The position numbers were made by a program, and so were the translations under genes. Shown here one piece after another: positions 1-6,218 of a DNA stretch of 7,308 nt. Below the pieces are notes generated by a model. It ran no database searches, had not been told where the DNA came from, and saw nothing but the letters and a program-made list of their open reading frames with translations. Source of the DNA: Synechococcales cyanobacterium PMM_0036 (GTDB lineage Bacteria > Cyanobacteriota > Cyanobacteriia > Elainellales > Elainellaceae); the NCBI GenBank assembly GCA_949127645.1, contig CASBQM010000640.1, forward strand, positions 1 through 7,308, given 5' to 3'. The number at the start of each line of letters is the position of its first letter. Positions within the stretch are counted from its first letter, which is position 1.

Positions 1-466
1 CAGTTTCTTCTTTAGAACGATAGACAAACACAGTTTGCTCATCTGGATCAATTAACCAACCCATTTGAGTTCCATGCTTTAGACAATGAAGGATATTTTT
101 CGTTACTTTTGTTTGGCTTTGATCAGGAGATAAGATTTCAATTGTCCAATCTGGAGCAACAGGAACTATATTAGCGACTTCTCCATTTTCATCACGGGGA
201 ATCCGGCTCCACACAAAAACTACAATGTCATGAACAGTGGAACGCCCCCCAAAGGTACACCGTAACTCAGGAAATGCACGAGCGATGCGCTTAGGCTTAA
301 CCACACTGTTAATGGCAGGTACAAATTCTCCTTGAATTGCACTATGTTTTCCTTGTGGCATCGGTTTCTGGATAATTTGACCATCCACATATTCAGCCGC
401 AGGTTTCATTTCTGGAACCACCAGAAACTCCGCCAATGTTAATGTTTTAGAGGGTATTGGTACCAT
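1..466 (-). CDS. Uma2 family (DUF820) nuclease-fold protein, 3' end cut by the window edge
   Basis: An open frame of 155 codons starts at the ATG complementary to 464-466 and runs off the left edge with no stop, so about 30-40 C-terminal residues are probably missing compared with the usual ~190. The N-terminal pattern (LTLAEFL near residue 9, AAEYVDGQIIQKPMP at 23-37, KHS at 40-42) and the core are Uma2-like: HDIVVF with D80, TIEILSPDQS with E110, K123, and GWLIDPDEQTVFVY at 136-149. D80, E110 and K123 fit a PD-(D/E)XK site. Uma2 proteins occur as many paralogs in cyanobacterial genomes; their role is unsettled, and the nuclease activity is inferred from the fold. The start is supported by a GAGGT sequence 9 nt upstream. 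It is divergent from hisIE with only 61 bp between them. The gene is AT-rich and has no exact HIP1 site, unlike the central genes, which suits an accessory gene. The family call is confident; the function is not. Confidence 0.85.
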   Translation of the reverse strand, partial: MVPIPSKTLTLAEFLVVPEMKPAAEYVDGQIIQKPMPQGKHSAIQGEFVPAINSVVKPKRIARAFPELRCTFGGRSTVHDIVVFVWSRIPRDENGEVANIVPVAPDWTIEILSPDQSQTKVTKNILHCLKHGTQMGWLIDPDEQTVFVYRSKEET

Positions 467-475
467 TCTGGACTT

Positions 476-481
476 ACCTCT
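476..481 (-). promoter_or_regulatory. Candidate ribosome binding site of the Uma2 gene
   Basis: On the minus strand AGAGGT precedes the Uma2 ATG with a 9-nt spacer. It fits a Shine-Dalgarno core and supports the start at 466 over later Met codons. It also lies inside a short overlapping reading frame (439-504). Confidence 0.45.
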
Positions 482-527
482 AGCTCTGCCAGATCCAACG
501 CCATGCTTCTATTTTACCTGGAATTTA

Positions 528-1181
528 ATGAAAGAAATTAACCCACTTAGTCGCCCTGAGGCAGCCATTCCTGTTGATCAAATTGCTTACAACGAGCAGG
601 GGCTTGTCCCCGCGATCGTCCAAGACTATCTTGATGGCACGGTGCTGATGATGGCATGGATGAACCGTGAGTCGCTGCAAAAGACGATGGAAACGGGACA
701 AACCTGGTTTTGGAGCCGATCGCGCTCATCGCTTTGGAATAAGGGCGCGACCTCTGGGCATTTGCAGTACGTCAAATCTTTGCGTTACGACTGCGATAGC
801 GATGCTCTGCTGATTAGCGTCGAGCAGCAGGGCGACATTGCTTGCCATACCGGAGAGCGAAGCTGCTTTCATCAGGTTGACGGCACCATCCAAGCGCCCC
901 CCGCTGACACCCTGTCTCAGGTATTTGAGGTGATTTGCGATCGCCGCGATCATCCCAACCCCGAATCCTATACCTGCAAGCTGTTTGCGGGGGGCGACAA
1001 CAAGATCCTTAAGAAGATTGGCGAGGAATCGGCTGAGGTGGTCATGGCTTGTAAGGATGATGATGGGGAGGCGATCGCTGGAGAAGTTGCCGACCTCCTC
1101 TACCACACGCTGGTGGCGATGGCTCATCATAAGGTTGATATTCGAGATGTGTATCGTAAGCTTCAGGAACGCAGAAGATAA
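528..1181 (+). CDS. hisIE: Bifunctional phosphoribosyl-AMP cyclohydrolase / phosphoribosyl-ATP pyrophosphatase
   Basis: This 217-residue protein catalyses steps 2 and 3 of histidine synthesis in the cytoplasm: pyrophosphate removal from PR-ATP, then ring opening of PR-AMP to ProFAR. The HisI half comes first (about 18-120): LDGTVLMMAWMN at 35-46, WNKGATSGH at 70-78, DCDSDALL at 88-95 and CHTGERSCF at 106-114. From the family, D88, D90 and D92 should bind Mg2+, and C89, C106 and C113 should bind Zn2+; all are present. The HisE half (about 128-217) carries SYTCKLF at 147-153, KKIGEESAEVV at 162-172 and EVADLLYH at 186-193, the helical PR-ATP pyrophosphatase motifs. Length and domain order match ordinary fused HisIE. 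No other in-frame start is available just upstream, and no clear ribosome site is visible before this ATG. It converges on pyrR with 3 bp between the stop codons, so there is no room for a separate terminator. No other his gene is nearby, as is common in cyanobacteria where his genes are scattered. Confidence 0.97.
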   Translation: MKEINPLSRPEAAIPVDQIAYNEQGLVPAIVQDYLDGTVLMMAWMNRESLQKTMETGQTWFWSRSRSSLWNKGATSGHLQYVKSLRYDCDSDALLISVEQQGDIACHTGERSCFHQVDGTIQAPPADTLSQVFEVICDRRDHPNPESYTCKLFAGGDNKILKKIGEESAEVVMACKDDDGEAIAGEVADLLYHTLVAMAHHKVDIRDVYRKLQERRR

Positions 1182-1184
1182 GCG

Positions 1185-1736
1185 CTATGCTTCGGTGCCG
1201 CTAGCGCGAATCAGCTCTACAGCATCTCGTCCATCCGGTTCTTGGAGGTAGACTTTCACCTTTTCGTCCTTGGAGGTTGGCAGCTTTTTGCCCGTAAAAT
1301 CTGGGTGAATCGGTACTTCTCGATGACCGCGATCGACCAACACCGCCAGCCGGATCACTTCCGGTCTGCCGTACTCGTTGACCGCATTTAGCGCCGCTCG
1401 AATGGTGCGCCCCTTAAAAATGACATCATCCACGAGAATGACGGTTTTGCCCGATAGATCAAAAGGCATCTCGGTTTTTTCGGGCGTTCGCAGATTGATC
1501 TTGTCCAAGTCATCGCGGTAAAACGTGATGTCTAGTGACCCGATCGCCACCTTTTTCTGCTCCAGAATTTCAATCTGTTTGGCAATCATTGTCGCTAAGG
1601 GCACCCCTCGCGTGTAAATGCCGACCAGCACCAGATCCGAGAGATCTCCCGATCGCTCGACAATTTGAGAAGCAAGGCGGTTTAGCGTCCGACGAATCTC
1701 GTCGGCAGAGAGAATTTCAACCAGTTTGGGTAGCAT
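1185..1736 (-). CDS. pyrR: Bifunctional pyr operon regulator / uracil phosphoribosyltransferase PyrR
   Basis: This 183-residue type I phosphoribosyltransferase is expected to convert uracil plus PRPP to UMP; in Firmicutes the same protein binds pyr mRNA to control attenuation. Visible motifs are GIYTRG at 39-44, the SLDITFYRDD stretch at 67-76, the PRPP loop VILVDDVIFKGRT at 99-111 (acidic pair D103-D104), and the PyrR hallmark LVDRGHREVPIHPDFTGKKLPTSK at about 133-156, which separates it from Upp-type enzymes. The PRPP loop reads FKGRT where the Bacillus protein, as I remember it, has YTGRT; I think this is usual in cyanobacteria but cannot verify it. No pyrimidine gene or attenuator lies alongside, so an RNA-binding role cannot be judged here; it may act mainly as an enzyme. 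The ATG at 1734-1736 has no clear Shine-Dalgarno sequence. It is divergent from the ATPase gene and convergent with hisIE. Confidence 0.95.
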   Translation of the reverse strand: MLPKLVEILSADEIRRTLNRLASQIVERSGDLSDLVLVGIYTRGVPLATMIAKQIEILEQKKVAIGSLDITFYRDDLDKINLRTPEKTEMPFDLSGKTVILVDDVIFKGRTIRAALNAVNEYGRPEVIRLAVLVDRGHREVPIHPDFTGKKLPTSKDEKVKVYLQEPDGRDAVELIRASGTEA

Positions 1737-1770
1737 AAGTCTGGCGTGGGCTAGAGTGCGCGTCGCTTTT

Positions 1771-1776
1771 ATTATC
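1771..1776 (-). promoter_or_regulatory. Candidate -10 element for pyrR
   Basis: On the minus strand GATAAT matches the TATAAT consensus at five of six bases and would place transcription start about 30 nt before the pyrR ATG. No convincing -35 hexamer sits 16-18 nt further upstream, so this would be an activator-dependent or -35-less promoter, if real. Confidence 0.3.
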
Positions 1777-1833
1777 CCTTAGCTGGTTTAGCGGATTGTT
1801 TGGCAGACTCTATTCTTGGGAATTGTGAATTTA

Positions 1834-1855
1834 TCTGAGAATTTTCTGAGAATTT
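1834..1855. repeat. Two-copy 11-bp tandem repeat in the pyrR/ATPase divergent gap
   Basis: TCTGAGAATTT occurs twice head to tail with no gap (1834-1844 and 1845-1855). The 11-bp period puts both copies on the same face of the DNA helix, the spacing used by PhoB/OmpR-type response regulators. It lies about 100 bp before pyrR and about 120 bp before the ATPase gene, so it could serve either. No known motif is recognised. Confidence 0.6.
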
Positions 1856-1870
1856 AATGAATCTATCTGA

Positions 1871-1889
1871 AGCGATCGCCCATTCGTCA
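1871..1889. repeat. 19-nt intergenic repeat containing HIP1, copy 1
   Basis: AGCGATCGCCCATTCGTCA begins with a HIP1 octamer extended by 10 further bases that recur exactly at 5569-5587, in the other large divergent gap. The identity goes well beyond HIP1 itself. Its role is unknown. Confidence 0.7.
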
Positions 1890-1973
1890 AGCATTATCTT
1901 GAGGCTGAGAAAGTAGACGTTATGCTGGAGAGCAGCAGCCCACCCATCATTATTTTCAAGCGCCATTTAACCC

Positions 1974-4433
1974 ATGAGTCACTCTGCAGAGATGAACCTT
2001 GCTCCTGAGCTACAGGGGCTATCAGAGCGTGAGGTCGAGCAGCAGCGATCGGCGGGTAATGGCAATAATGCTGTTCTGCAAACGGGTCGTTCCTACAGCC
2101 AAATTTTTCAAGAAAATCTATTTACTTTCATTAACGGCATTTTCTTTGCCATTAGCCTGGTCATGTTTAAGCTGGGGCGGGCGGGCGATGCCATTCTGGT
2201 AGTGATCGTGATTTTTGGCGGGGTGCTGGTCAATATCTATCAGGAAATTTGGGCAAAACGGCAGCTCGATCGCATTGCTCTCCTCAGCCGCCCTAAAGCC
2301 ACGGTGATCCGGGAAGGAGCCTTACGCAACATTGACCCCAGCGAAATTGTCCGAGGCGATATTCTAGTGGCGCAACCCGGCGACCAAATCTTAGTAGATG
2401 GCTCGGTAGTGGGCAACGGGCGCATGGAGGTGGATGAGTCTTTACTGACGGGCGAATCAGATCATATCCCTAAGCAGTCGGGCACCCCCGTCTTCTCCGG
2501 CAGCTTTTGCGTCAGCGGCACGGCATACTACCAAGCCGAAAAAGTGGGTAGCGAGACCGTCGCCTACAAGCTGGTTGCTGGAGCCAGAGCCTATCGGCGA
2601 TCGCTCACTCCCCTCCAGGTCGAAATTAATCTGGTGATTCGCGTCTTCATGTTAATTGCCTGCTTTTTGTGGACGCTGGTGGGCATCAGCTTTCTTAGCA
2701 GCTCTTACCCCCCCAACGAGATTGCCCAACGGGCCGCTGTCATTGCCGGACTGGTTCCGGCAGGACTACTGATTGCCATCACCCTTTCCTACGGGCTAGG
2801 GGCAGTGCGGATGCTGGGTCAGGACGTGCTCATTCAGCAAGCCAACGCCGTCGAATCTCTCAGCAATGTCGATACCCTATGCCTCGACAAGACCGGAACG
2901 CTGACCACCAACAATATTTTGCTGCATGAAGTGTTGCCCATCGGCATTAGCGAAACAGAATTGCGATCGCTCCTAGGAGATTTTGCCGCTAACGCCACGG
3001 CGGGCAATCGTACCAGTCAGGCGATCGCTCAAGTCTGCCCTGGGCAGATCTTGACTCCAAAGGCAGAAATTCCGTTTTCGTCAGCCCGTAAATGGAGCGC
3101 TCTAGCATTCGATCAGAGCGATCGGCGAGGGGTATATGTCCTCGGTGCCCCAGAAATGCTGACCGTCAACATTCTGCTAGATACTGAATTGAAGAACTAT
3201 ATTCAGTCTGGGACTGAGCAAGGTCTGCGGGTAGTACTGTTTGCTTACAGTCCCAATCCTCTAGCCATTCAGGAGGGTGAAGCCTACCTGCCGCTTGACT
3301 TGGTGCCATTGGGCATCTTGCGCTTCAGCGACGAGTTACGTCCAGAAGCCTATGAAACGCTACAGGGCTTTGCGCAGGCAAGCATCGAAGTCAAGATTAT
3401 TTCGGGCGACAATCCCCAGACAGTAGCCGCCCTGGCAAAACAGGCAGGATTAGCCGAGGCGCGGCTGGTCTCAGGAATGCAGTTAGCGGAAATGGACGAA
3501 GCCCAGTTTGTTCAAGCCGCGATCGCCCATACGGTATTTGGTCGGATTACGCCTGAGCAAAAGGCGCACTTGGTGTCGGTACTTCGCAAGTCGGGGCGCT
3601 ATGTGGCGATGATTGGCGATGGCGTGAATGACGTGCTGTCGCTAAAGCAGGCTAATTTGGCGATCGCCATGGAAAGCGGCAGTAAAGCCGCCAGAGGAGT
3701 CGCAGATATTGTCTTGCTCAAGGATTCTTTTGGGGCATTGCCCAGAGCTTTTCTAGAAGGGCAGCGAATTCGTAACGGCATTCAGGATGTGCTGAAGCTG
3801 TTTCTAGTCCGCACCATCTGCGTGACGCTGCTGATCTTTGCCACGGCGATCGTCACCGACAATTTCCCGCTTCAAAATAAACAGAGTGCGATCGTCGCCC
3901 TGATTGGCGTGGGCTTTCCCACTATGTGTATCCCCATCTGGGCAAAACCGGGCGTGATGCCGCGCCGTACCATGCTGCGATCGATGCTGCACTTTATCAT
4001 TCCCTCCACCCTGTCGCTAACGGTAGTATCCCTGCTCGTCTACCTGTTCTACTTGGTGGTAGCGGTGCTGGAGCTGCCGCCGGGACTCGATCCCGCACAG
4101 ATTGATCACGCTATTCCCCGCAGTGCCCTAGTAACCATTTTAGTTATGGGTGAGCTGCTGCTGATTCCCTTCCTGAAGCCGCCCACGACCGCCTGGGTAG
4201 GCGGCGAACCCCTCAGCGGCGACTGGCGATACACGATCGTCTCTCTAATTCTGCTAGGAGTCTATTTGCTGATCGTCTCGATTCCGCCCCTGCGCCGCTT
4301 CTTTGAGCTGTATCCGTTGGGGACGGTGAACTATTTCTTCATCGGGCTAGTGGCGCTAGAGTGGTGTCTGATTCAGCGATTTCTCTGGCGATCGCGCTTT
4401 CTCGATCGGTTCTTGGGCGTGGATTTGAGTTAG
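1974..4433 (+). CDS. Cation-translocating P-type ATPase, CtpE-like group
   Basis: This 819-residue inner-membrane pump should couple ATP hydrolysis to cation movement through a phospho-aspartate. In order: cytosolic N-terminus with GLSEREVEQQR at 15-25; TM1-2 at about 48-90; actuator domain with LTGES at 158-162; TM3-4 at about 219-275; phosphorylation loop DKTGTLT at 305-311 (D305); nucleotide-binding domain with RKWSALAF at 372-379 and LGAPE at 390-394; hinge ISGDNP at 476-481; MIGDGVNDV at 546-554; and six C-terminal membrane segments between about 608 and 803. There is no N-terminal metal-binding domain or CPC motif, which argues against heavy-metal pumps. Overall pattern and length suggest the CtpE-like branch, where calcium is the substrate reported for the mycobacterial member; the ion here is inference. 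In TM4 the sequence is VPAGL (261-265), where classic Ca2+ pumps have PEGL with a calcium-binding Glu. A stop codon lies two codons upstream in frame, so the start is at or after 1974; the second Met (1992) is an alternative. No clear ribosome site is seen. The gene converges on trpS. Confidence 0.92.
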   Translation: MSHSAEMNLAPELQGLSEREVEQQRSAGNGNNAVLQTGRSYSQIFQENLFTFINGIFFAISLVMFKLGRAGDAILVVIVIFGGVLVNIYQEIWAKRQLDRIALLSRPKATVIREGALRNIDPSEIVRGDILVAQPGDQILVDGSVVGNGRMEVDESLLTGESDHIPKQSGTPVFSGSFCVSGTAYYQAEKVGSETVAYKLVAGARAYRRSLTPLQVEINLVIRVFMLIACFLWTLVGISFLSSSYPPNEIAQRAAVIAGLVPAGLLIAITLSYGLGAVRMLGQDVLIQQANAVESLSNVDTLCLDKTGTLTTNNILLHEVLPIGISETELRSLLGDFAANATAGNRTSQAIAQVCPGQILTPKAEIPFSSARKWSALAFDQSDRRGVYVLGAPEMLTVNILLDTELKNYIQSGTEQGLRVVLFAYSPNPLAIQEGEAYLPLDLVPLGILRFSDELRPEAYETLQGFAQASIEVKIISGDNPQTVAALAKQAGLAEARLVSGMQLAEMDEAQFVQAAIAHTVFGRITPEQKAHLVSVLRKSGRYVAMIGDGVNDVLSLKQANLAIAMESGSKAARGVADIVLLKDSFGALPRAFLEGQRIRNGIQDVLKLFLVRTICVTLLIFATAIVTDNFPLQNKQSAIVALIGVGFPTMCIPIWAKPGVMPRRTMLRSMLHFIIPSTLSLTVVSLLVYLFYLVVAVLELPPGLDPAQIDHAIPRSALVTILVMGELLLIPFLKPPTTAWVGGEPLSGDWRYTIVSLILLGVYLLIVSIPPLRRFFELYPLGTVNYFFIGLVALEWCLIQRFLWRSRFLDRFLGVDLS

Positions 4434-4469
4434 GCGTGACGTAGAAGCTCAAACTTTTTACCAAGAACT

Positions 4470-5480
4470 TTAGAGGGGAATCGAGTAGCCCAGAGCCGCT
4501 TTAACTCGGGCAAGTGTGGGGTTGGCGATCGCTTCAGCGTTTTGCCGCCCCTGCCTCAAGACGCTTTCTAGATATCCCGGCTCAGCCATAATTTCCTGAT
4601 ATTTATCTTGGATGGGCTTGAGGGCGGCGATCATTGTTTCCATTAACAGCGGTTTGAACTGTCCCCATCCCATTTCAGCACATTCTTGAGTAACGGATTC
4701 TTTGGTCTGGTTGGACAGGATCATGTAGAGCGTCAGCAGGTTATGGCACTCTGGACGCTCTGAATCGTCAAAAGTCAGACCGCGCACAGAATCAGTTTTG
4801 CAGCGCTTAATCTTTTGCTGAATGGTTTCTGGTGGGTCGAGCAAGTTAATGCGGCTCAGCTCTGACGGATCGGATTTCGACATTTTGCGGGTGCCATCTG
4901 TCAAACTCATGACCCGCGCTCCTTCGGCACGAATCATAGGTTCCGGCAGCTTCAGCACAGGGTTCTCTTCACTGCCATAGAGGTAGTTCATTCGTGCGGC
5001 AATGTCTCGCGTCAGCTCTAGGTGCTGCTTTTGGTCTTCACCCACAGGCACCTTATCGGTGTTGTAGAGCAAAATATCTGCCGCCATCAGCACAGGATAA
5101 TCTAACAAGCCTGTGCCAACATTCTCGGCTTGCTTAACCGCTTTTTCTTTGAACTGCACCATGTCTTCCAACCAGTTTAACGGCGTAATGCAGTTGAGCA
5201 GCCAAGTCAGTTCGCTATGGGCAGAAACATGAGATTGGACAAAGACACTGGCACATTCTAGATCAATGCCGCAAGCCAGATAGAGCGCAGCCACCTTACG
5301 GGTATCTGCTGCTAAGGCTTTGGGATCGTGGGACACCGTAATGGCGTGCAAATCAACCACACAAAAGAAATTTTCATAATTGCTTTGTCCTTCAACCCAG
5401 TTGCGAATCGCCCCCAAATAGTTGCCTAAGTGGATGTCACCCGTTGGCTGAATTCCAGAAAAAACGCGCGGCTTGCCCAT
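4470..5480 (-). CDS. trpS: Tryptophanyl-tRNA synthetase
   Basis: This 336-residue class I aminoacyl-tRNA synthetase charges tRNA-Trp in the cytoplasm. The HIGH-type signature is PTGDIHLGN at 12-20, and the second catalytic loop is KMSKS at 199-203 inside GTRKMSKSDPS. DYPVLMAADILLYN at 127-140 carries the Asp (D135) expected to recognise the indole nitrogen, and VGEDQKQHLELTRDIA at 146-161 is the conserved nucleotide/active-site segment. Length is that of standard bacterial TrpS, complete at both ends. The ATG at 5478-5480 is the only plausible start: upstream in-frame codons contain no ATG or GTG before a stop near 5511. A weak GGGAG lies 15 nt before it. The leader contains a two-copy 11-bp tandem repeat at 5511-5532. 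Nothing resembling a T-box is visible, nor expected in cyanobacteria. It converges on the ATPase gene with 36 bp between stops and no clear terminator hairpin there. Confidence 0.98.
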   Translation of the reverse strand: MGKPRVFSGIQPTGDIHLGNYLGAIRNWVEGQSNYENFFCVVDLHAITVSHDPKALAADTRKVAALYLACGIDLECASVFVQSHVSAHSELTWLLNCITPLNWLEDMVQFKEKAVKQAENVGTGLLDYPVLMAADILLYNTDKVPVGEDQKQHLELTRDIAARMNYLYGSEENPVLKLPEPMIRAEGARVMSLTDGTRKMSKSDPSELSRINLLDPPETIQQKIKRCKTDSVRGLTFDDSERPECHNLLTLYMILSNQTKESVTQECAEMGWGQFKPLLMETMIAALKPIQDKYQEIMAEPGYLESVLRQGRQNAEAIANPTLARVKAALGYSIPL

Positions 5481-5510
5481 AGGTACGAAATCGAACTCCC
5501 ACTTAACCTG

Positions 5511-5532
5511 TCAGTAAAAACTCAGTAAAAAC
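5511..5532. repeat. Two-copy 11-bp tandem repeat in the trpS upstream region
   Basis: TCAGTAAAAAC is repeated head to tail (5511-5521 and 5522-5532), about 30 bp upstream of trpS. In the same 11-bp register lies CTTAACCT at 5502-5509, which matches the octamer I recall as the cyanobacterial Pho box; the two tandem copies share only its central TAA. It may be a response-regulator site for trpS or part of the transcribed leader. Confidence 0.55.
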
Positions 5533-5568
5533 CTTTTCAGTCCTTCTATTATTTCGCCATTTTGCCTG

Positions 5569-5587
5569 AGCGATCGCCCATTCGTCA
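5569..5587. repeat. 19-nt intergenic repeat containing HIP1, copy 2
   Basis: Exact second copy of AGCGATCGCCCATTCGTCA (first at 1871-1889), in the same orientation, between the divergent trpS and 5743-6042 genes. Identity stops just after the final A; the flanks differ. Confidence 0.7.
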
Positions 5588-5730
5588 CGCCTTGCTCAAA
5601 GAATTCTGCCCGAAGAGTGAAACCCGAACATTAACTTGAGCATTGCACTGCAACACTGCCTATTCTAAATTAACTATAGTTTAAGAAATGTAACAGTCCA
5701 CAATTTGCAGGGGCACTGTCTCCTCAAAAT

Positions 5731-5735
5731 AGAGG
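5731..5735 (+). promoter_or_regulatory. Ribosome binding site of the 99-residue gene
   Basis: AGAGG lies 7 nt before the ATG at 5743 and is the clearest Shine-Dalgarno sequence in the window. CCTC at 5722-5725 could pair with GAGG at 5732-5735 across a 6-nt loop, but a 4-bp stem is too weak to claim control. Confidence 0.6.
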
Positions 5736-5742
5736 TTTAAGA

Positions 5743-6042
5743 ATGGCTTTTATTTCCGCCGATGCGATCGCCCAATTTCAAGCCTGTCTCGCGCTTGCGC
5801 CTGACGTAACCCGACATGCCGAAGCCCATGAGCTGTTTGCCGACCTTCAGTCTGGGTTGGCGATCGAAAATCCCTTAGCCGCAGAATTACTATCTCTAGC
5901 CTGGAAGGATATTATCGCGGCGAGGCGATCGGCTGCCTTCTGGGAGCAAATCTCCGATGTCGAGCGCGATATGTCTGAGCAAATGGTGGCAACTCACGCA
6001 AACTTGCAACAGAACTACCTGAGGCTGATGCAGGAGCTATAG
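5743..6042 (+). CDS. Conserved-looking small protein of unknown function, 99 residues
   Basis: I do not recognise a named family. The protein is almost wholly helix-forming, acidic overall and soluble, with no signal peptide, membrane segment, cysteine pair or metal motif. AIAQFQACLALAPD (9-22) suits a first helix; a central stretch at about 35-60 reads ADLQSGLAIENPLAAELLSLAWKD in two parts; the C-terminal part (about 66-99) is a long amphipathic helix, DVERDMSEQMVATHANLQQN, that could form a coiled coil. It looks real: a good AGAGG ribosome site 7 nt upstream, HIP1 inside the frame at 5764 as in neighbouring genes, and a complete frame with a plausible amino-acid mix. It stands alone, divergent from trpS, with its stop 9 bp before a MITE-like element. 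It may be a small partner or scaffold protein, but context gives no function. Confidence 0.72.
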   Translation: MAFISADAIAQFQACLALAPDVTRHAEAHELFADLQSGLAIENPLAAELLSLAWKDIIAARRSAAFWEQISDVERDMSEQMVATHANLQQNYLRLMQEL

Positions 6043-6051
6043 AGGAATGTG

Positions 6052-6198
6052 GGCGTTGCTGAATCGATGTATGAATTCTCAAATTCCCCCTTACCCTAGC
6101 CCTTTCCCGAATGGAGAGGGAACAAGACTTCTGGCTCCCTTCTCCCTAGGGAGAAGGGTTGGGGATGAGGGCAAATCATACCTGCATTCAGCAACGCC
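6052..6198. mobile_element. MITE-like inverted-repeat element, 147 bp, no coding capacity
   Basis: Perfect 13-bp terminal inverted repeats, GGCGTTGCTGAAT (6052-6064) and ATTCAGCAACGCC (6186-6198), bound the element; with mismatches the arms extend to about 26 bp (22 matches). Inside are a perfect 22-bp palindrome (6137-6158, centred on CCTAGG) and an imperfect hairpin (6100-6107 with 6113-6120). The inner C-rich left half and G-rich right half can also pair, so the whole unit can fold as one long stem. Size, termini and lack of an open frame suit a miniature element moved in trans by a transposase; the parent family is not identifiable here. Flanks show no clear target-site duplication. It fills the space between two convergent genes and may act as a bidirectional RNA hairpin, although no T-run follows. 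Confidence 0.72.
6137..6158. repeat. Perfect 22-bp palindrome inside the MITE-like element
   Basis: The 22 bases are their own reverse complement: arms CCCTTCTCCCT and AGGGAGAAGGG with no loop. In RNA it would form a strong stem of about 9 bp once a minimal loop is allowed; in DNA it could extrude as a cruciform. Confidence 0.85.
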
Positions 6199-6218
6199 GT
6201 AATTTGCTTAGAGTGCTT

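Noticed and set aside
726..1130. 134-codon antisense frame inside hisIE
   Set aside because: hisIE is unmistakable on the plus strand; the antisense frame has no known motif and is a by-product of GC-rich codons.
985..1251. 88-codon plus-strand frame crossing from hisIE into pyrR
   Set aside because: It overlaps two certain genes in another frame, and its Arg/Trp/Ser-rich composition is typical of a frame shadow.
1772..1966. 64-codon frame on the minus strand in the pyrR/ATPase gap
   Set aside because: No recognisable family, no ribosome site, and it runs through the 19-nt repeat and the 11-bp tandem repeat, which look like intergenic elements. Its start abuts the ATPase gene on the other strand.
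4434..4469. Terminator between the ATPase gene and trpS
   Set aside because: The 36 bp holds A/T-rich direct repeats of AACTTT type but no inverted repeat able to form a hairpin.
6137..6158. Intrinsic terminator for the 99-residue gene or the right-edge gene
   Set aside because: The stem is strong but no T-run follows on either strand, and it belongs to the MITE-like element.
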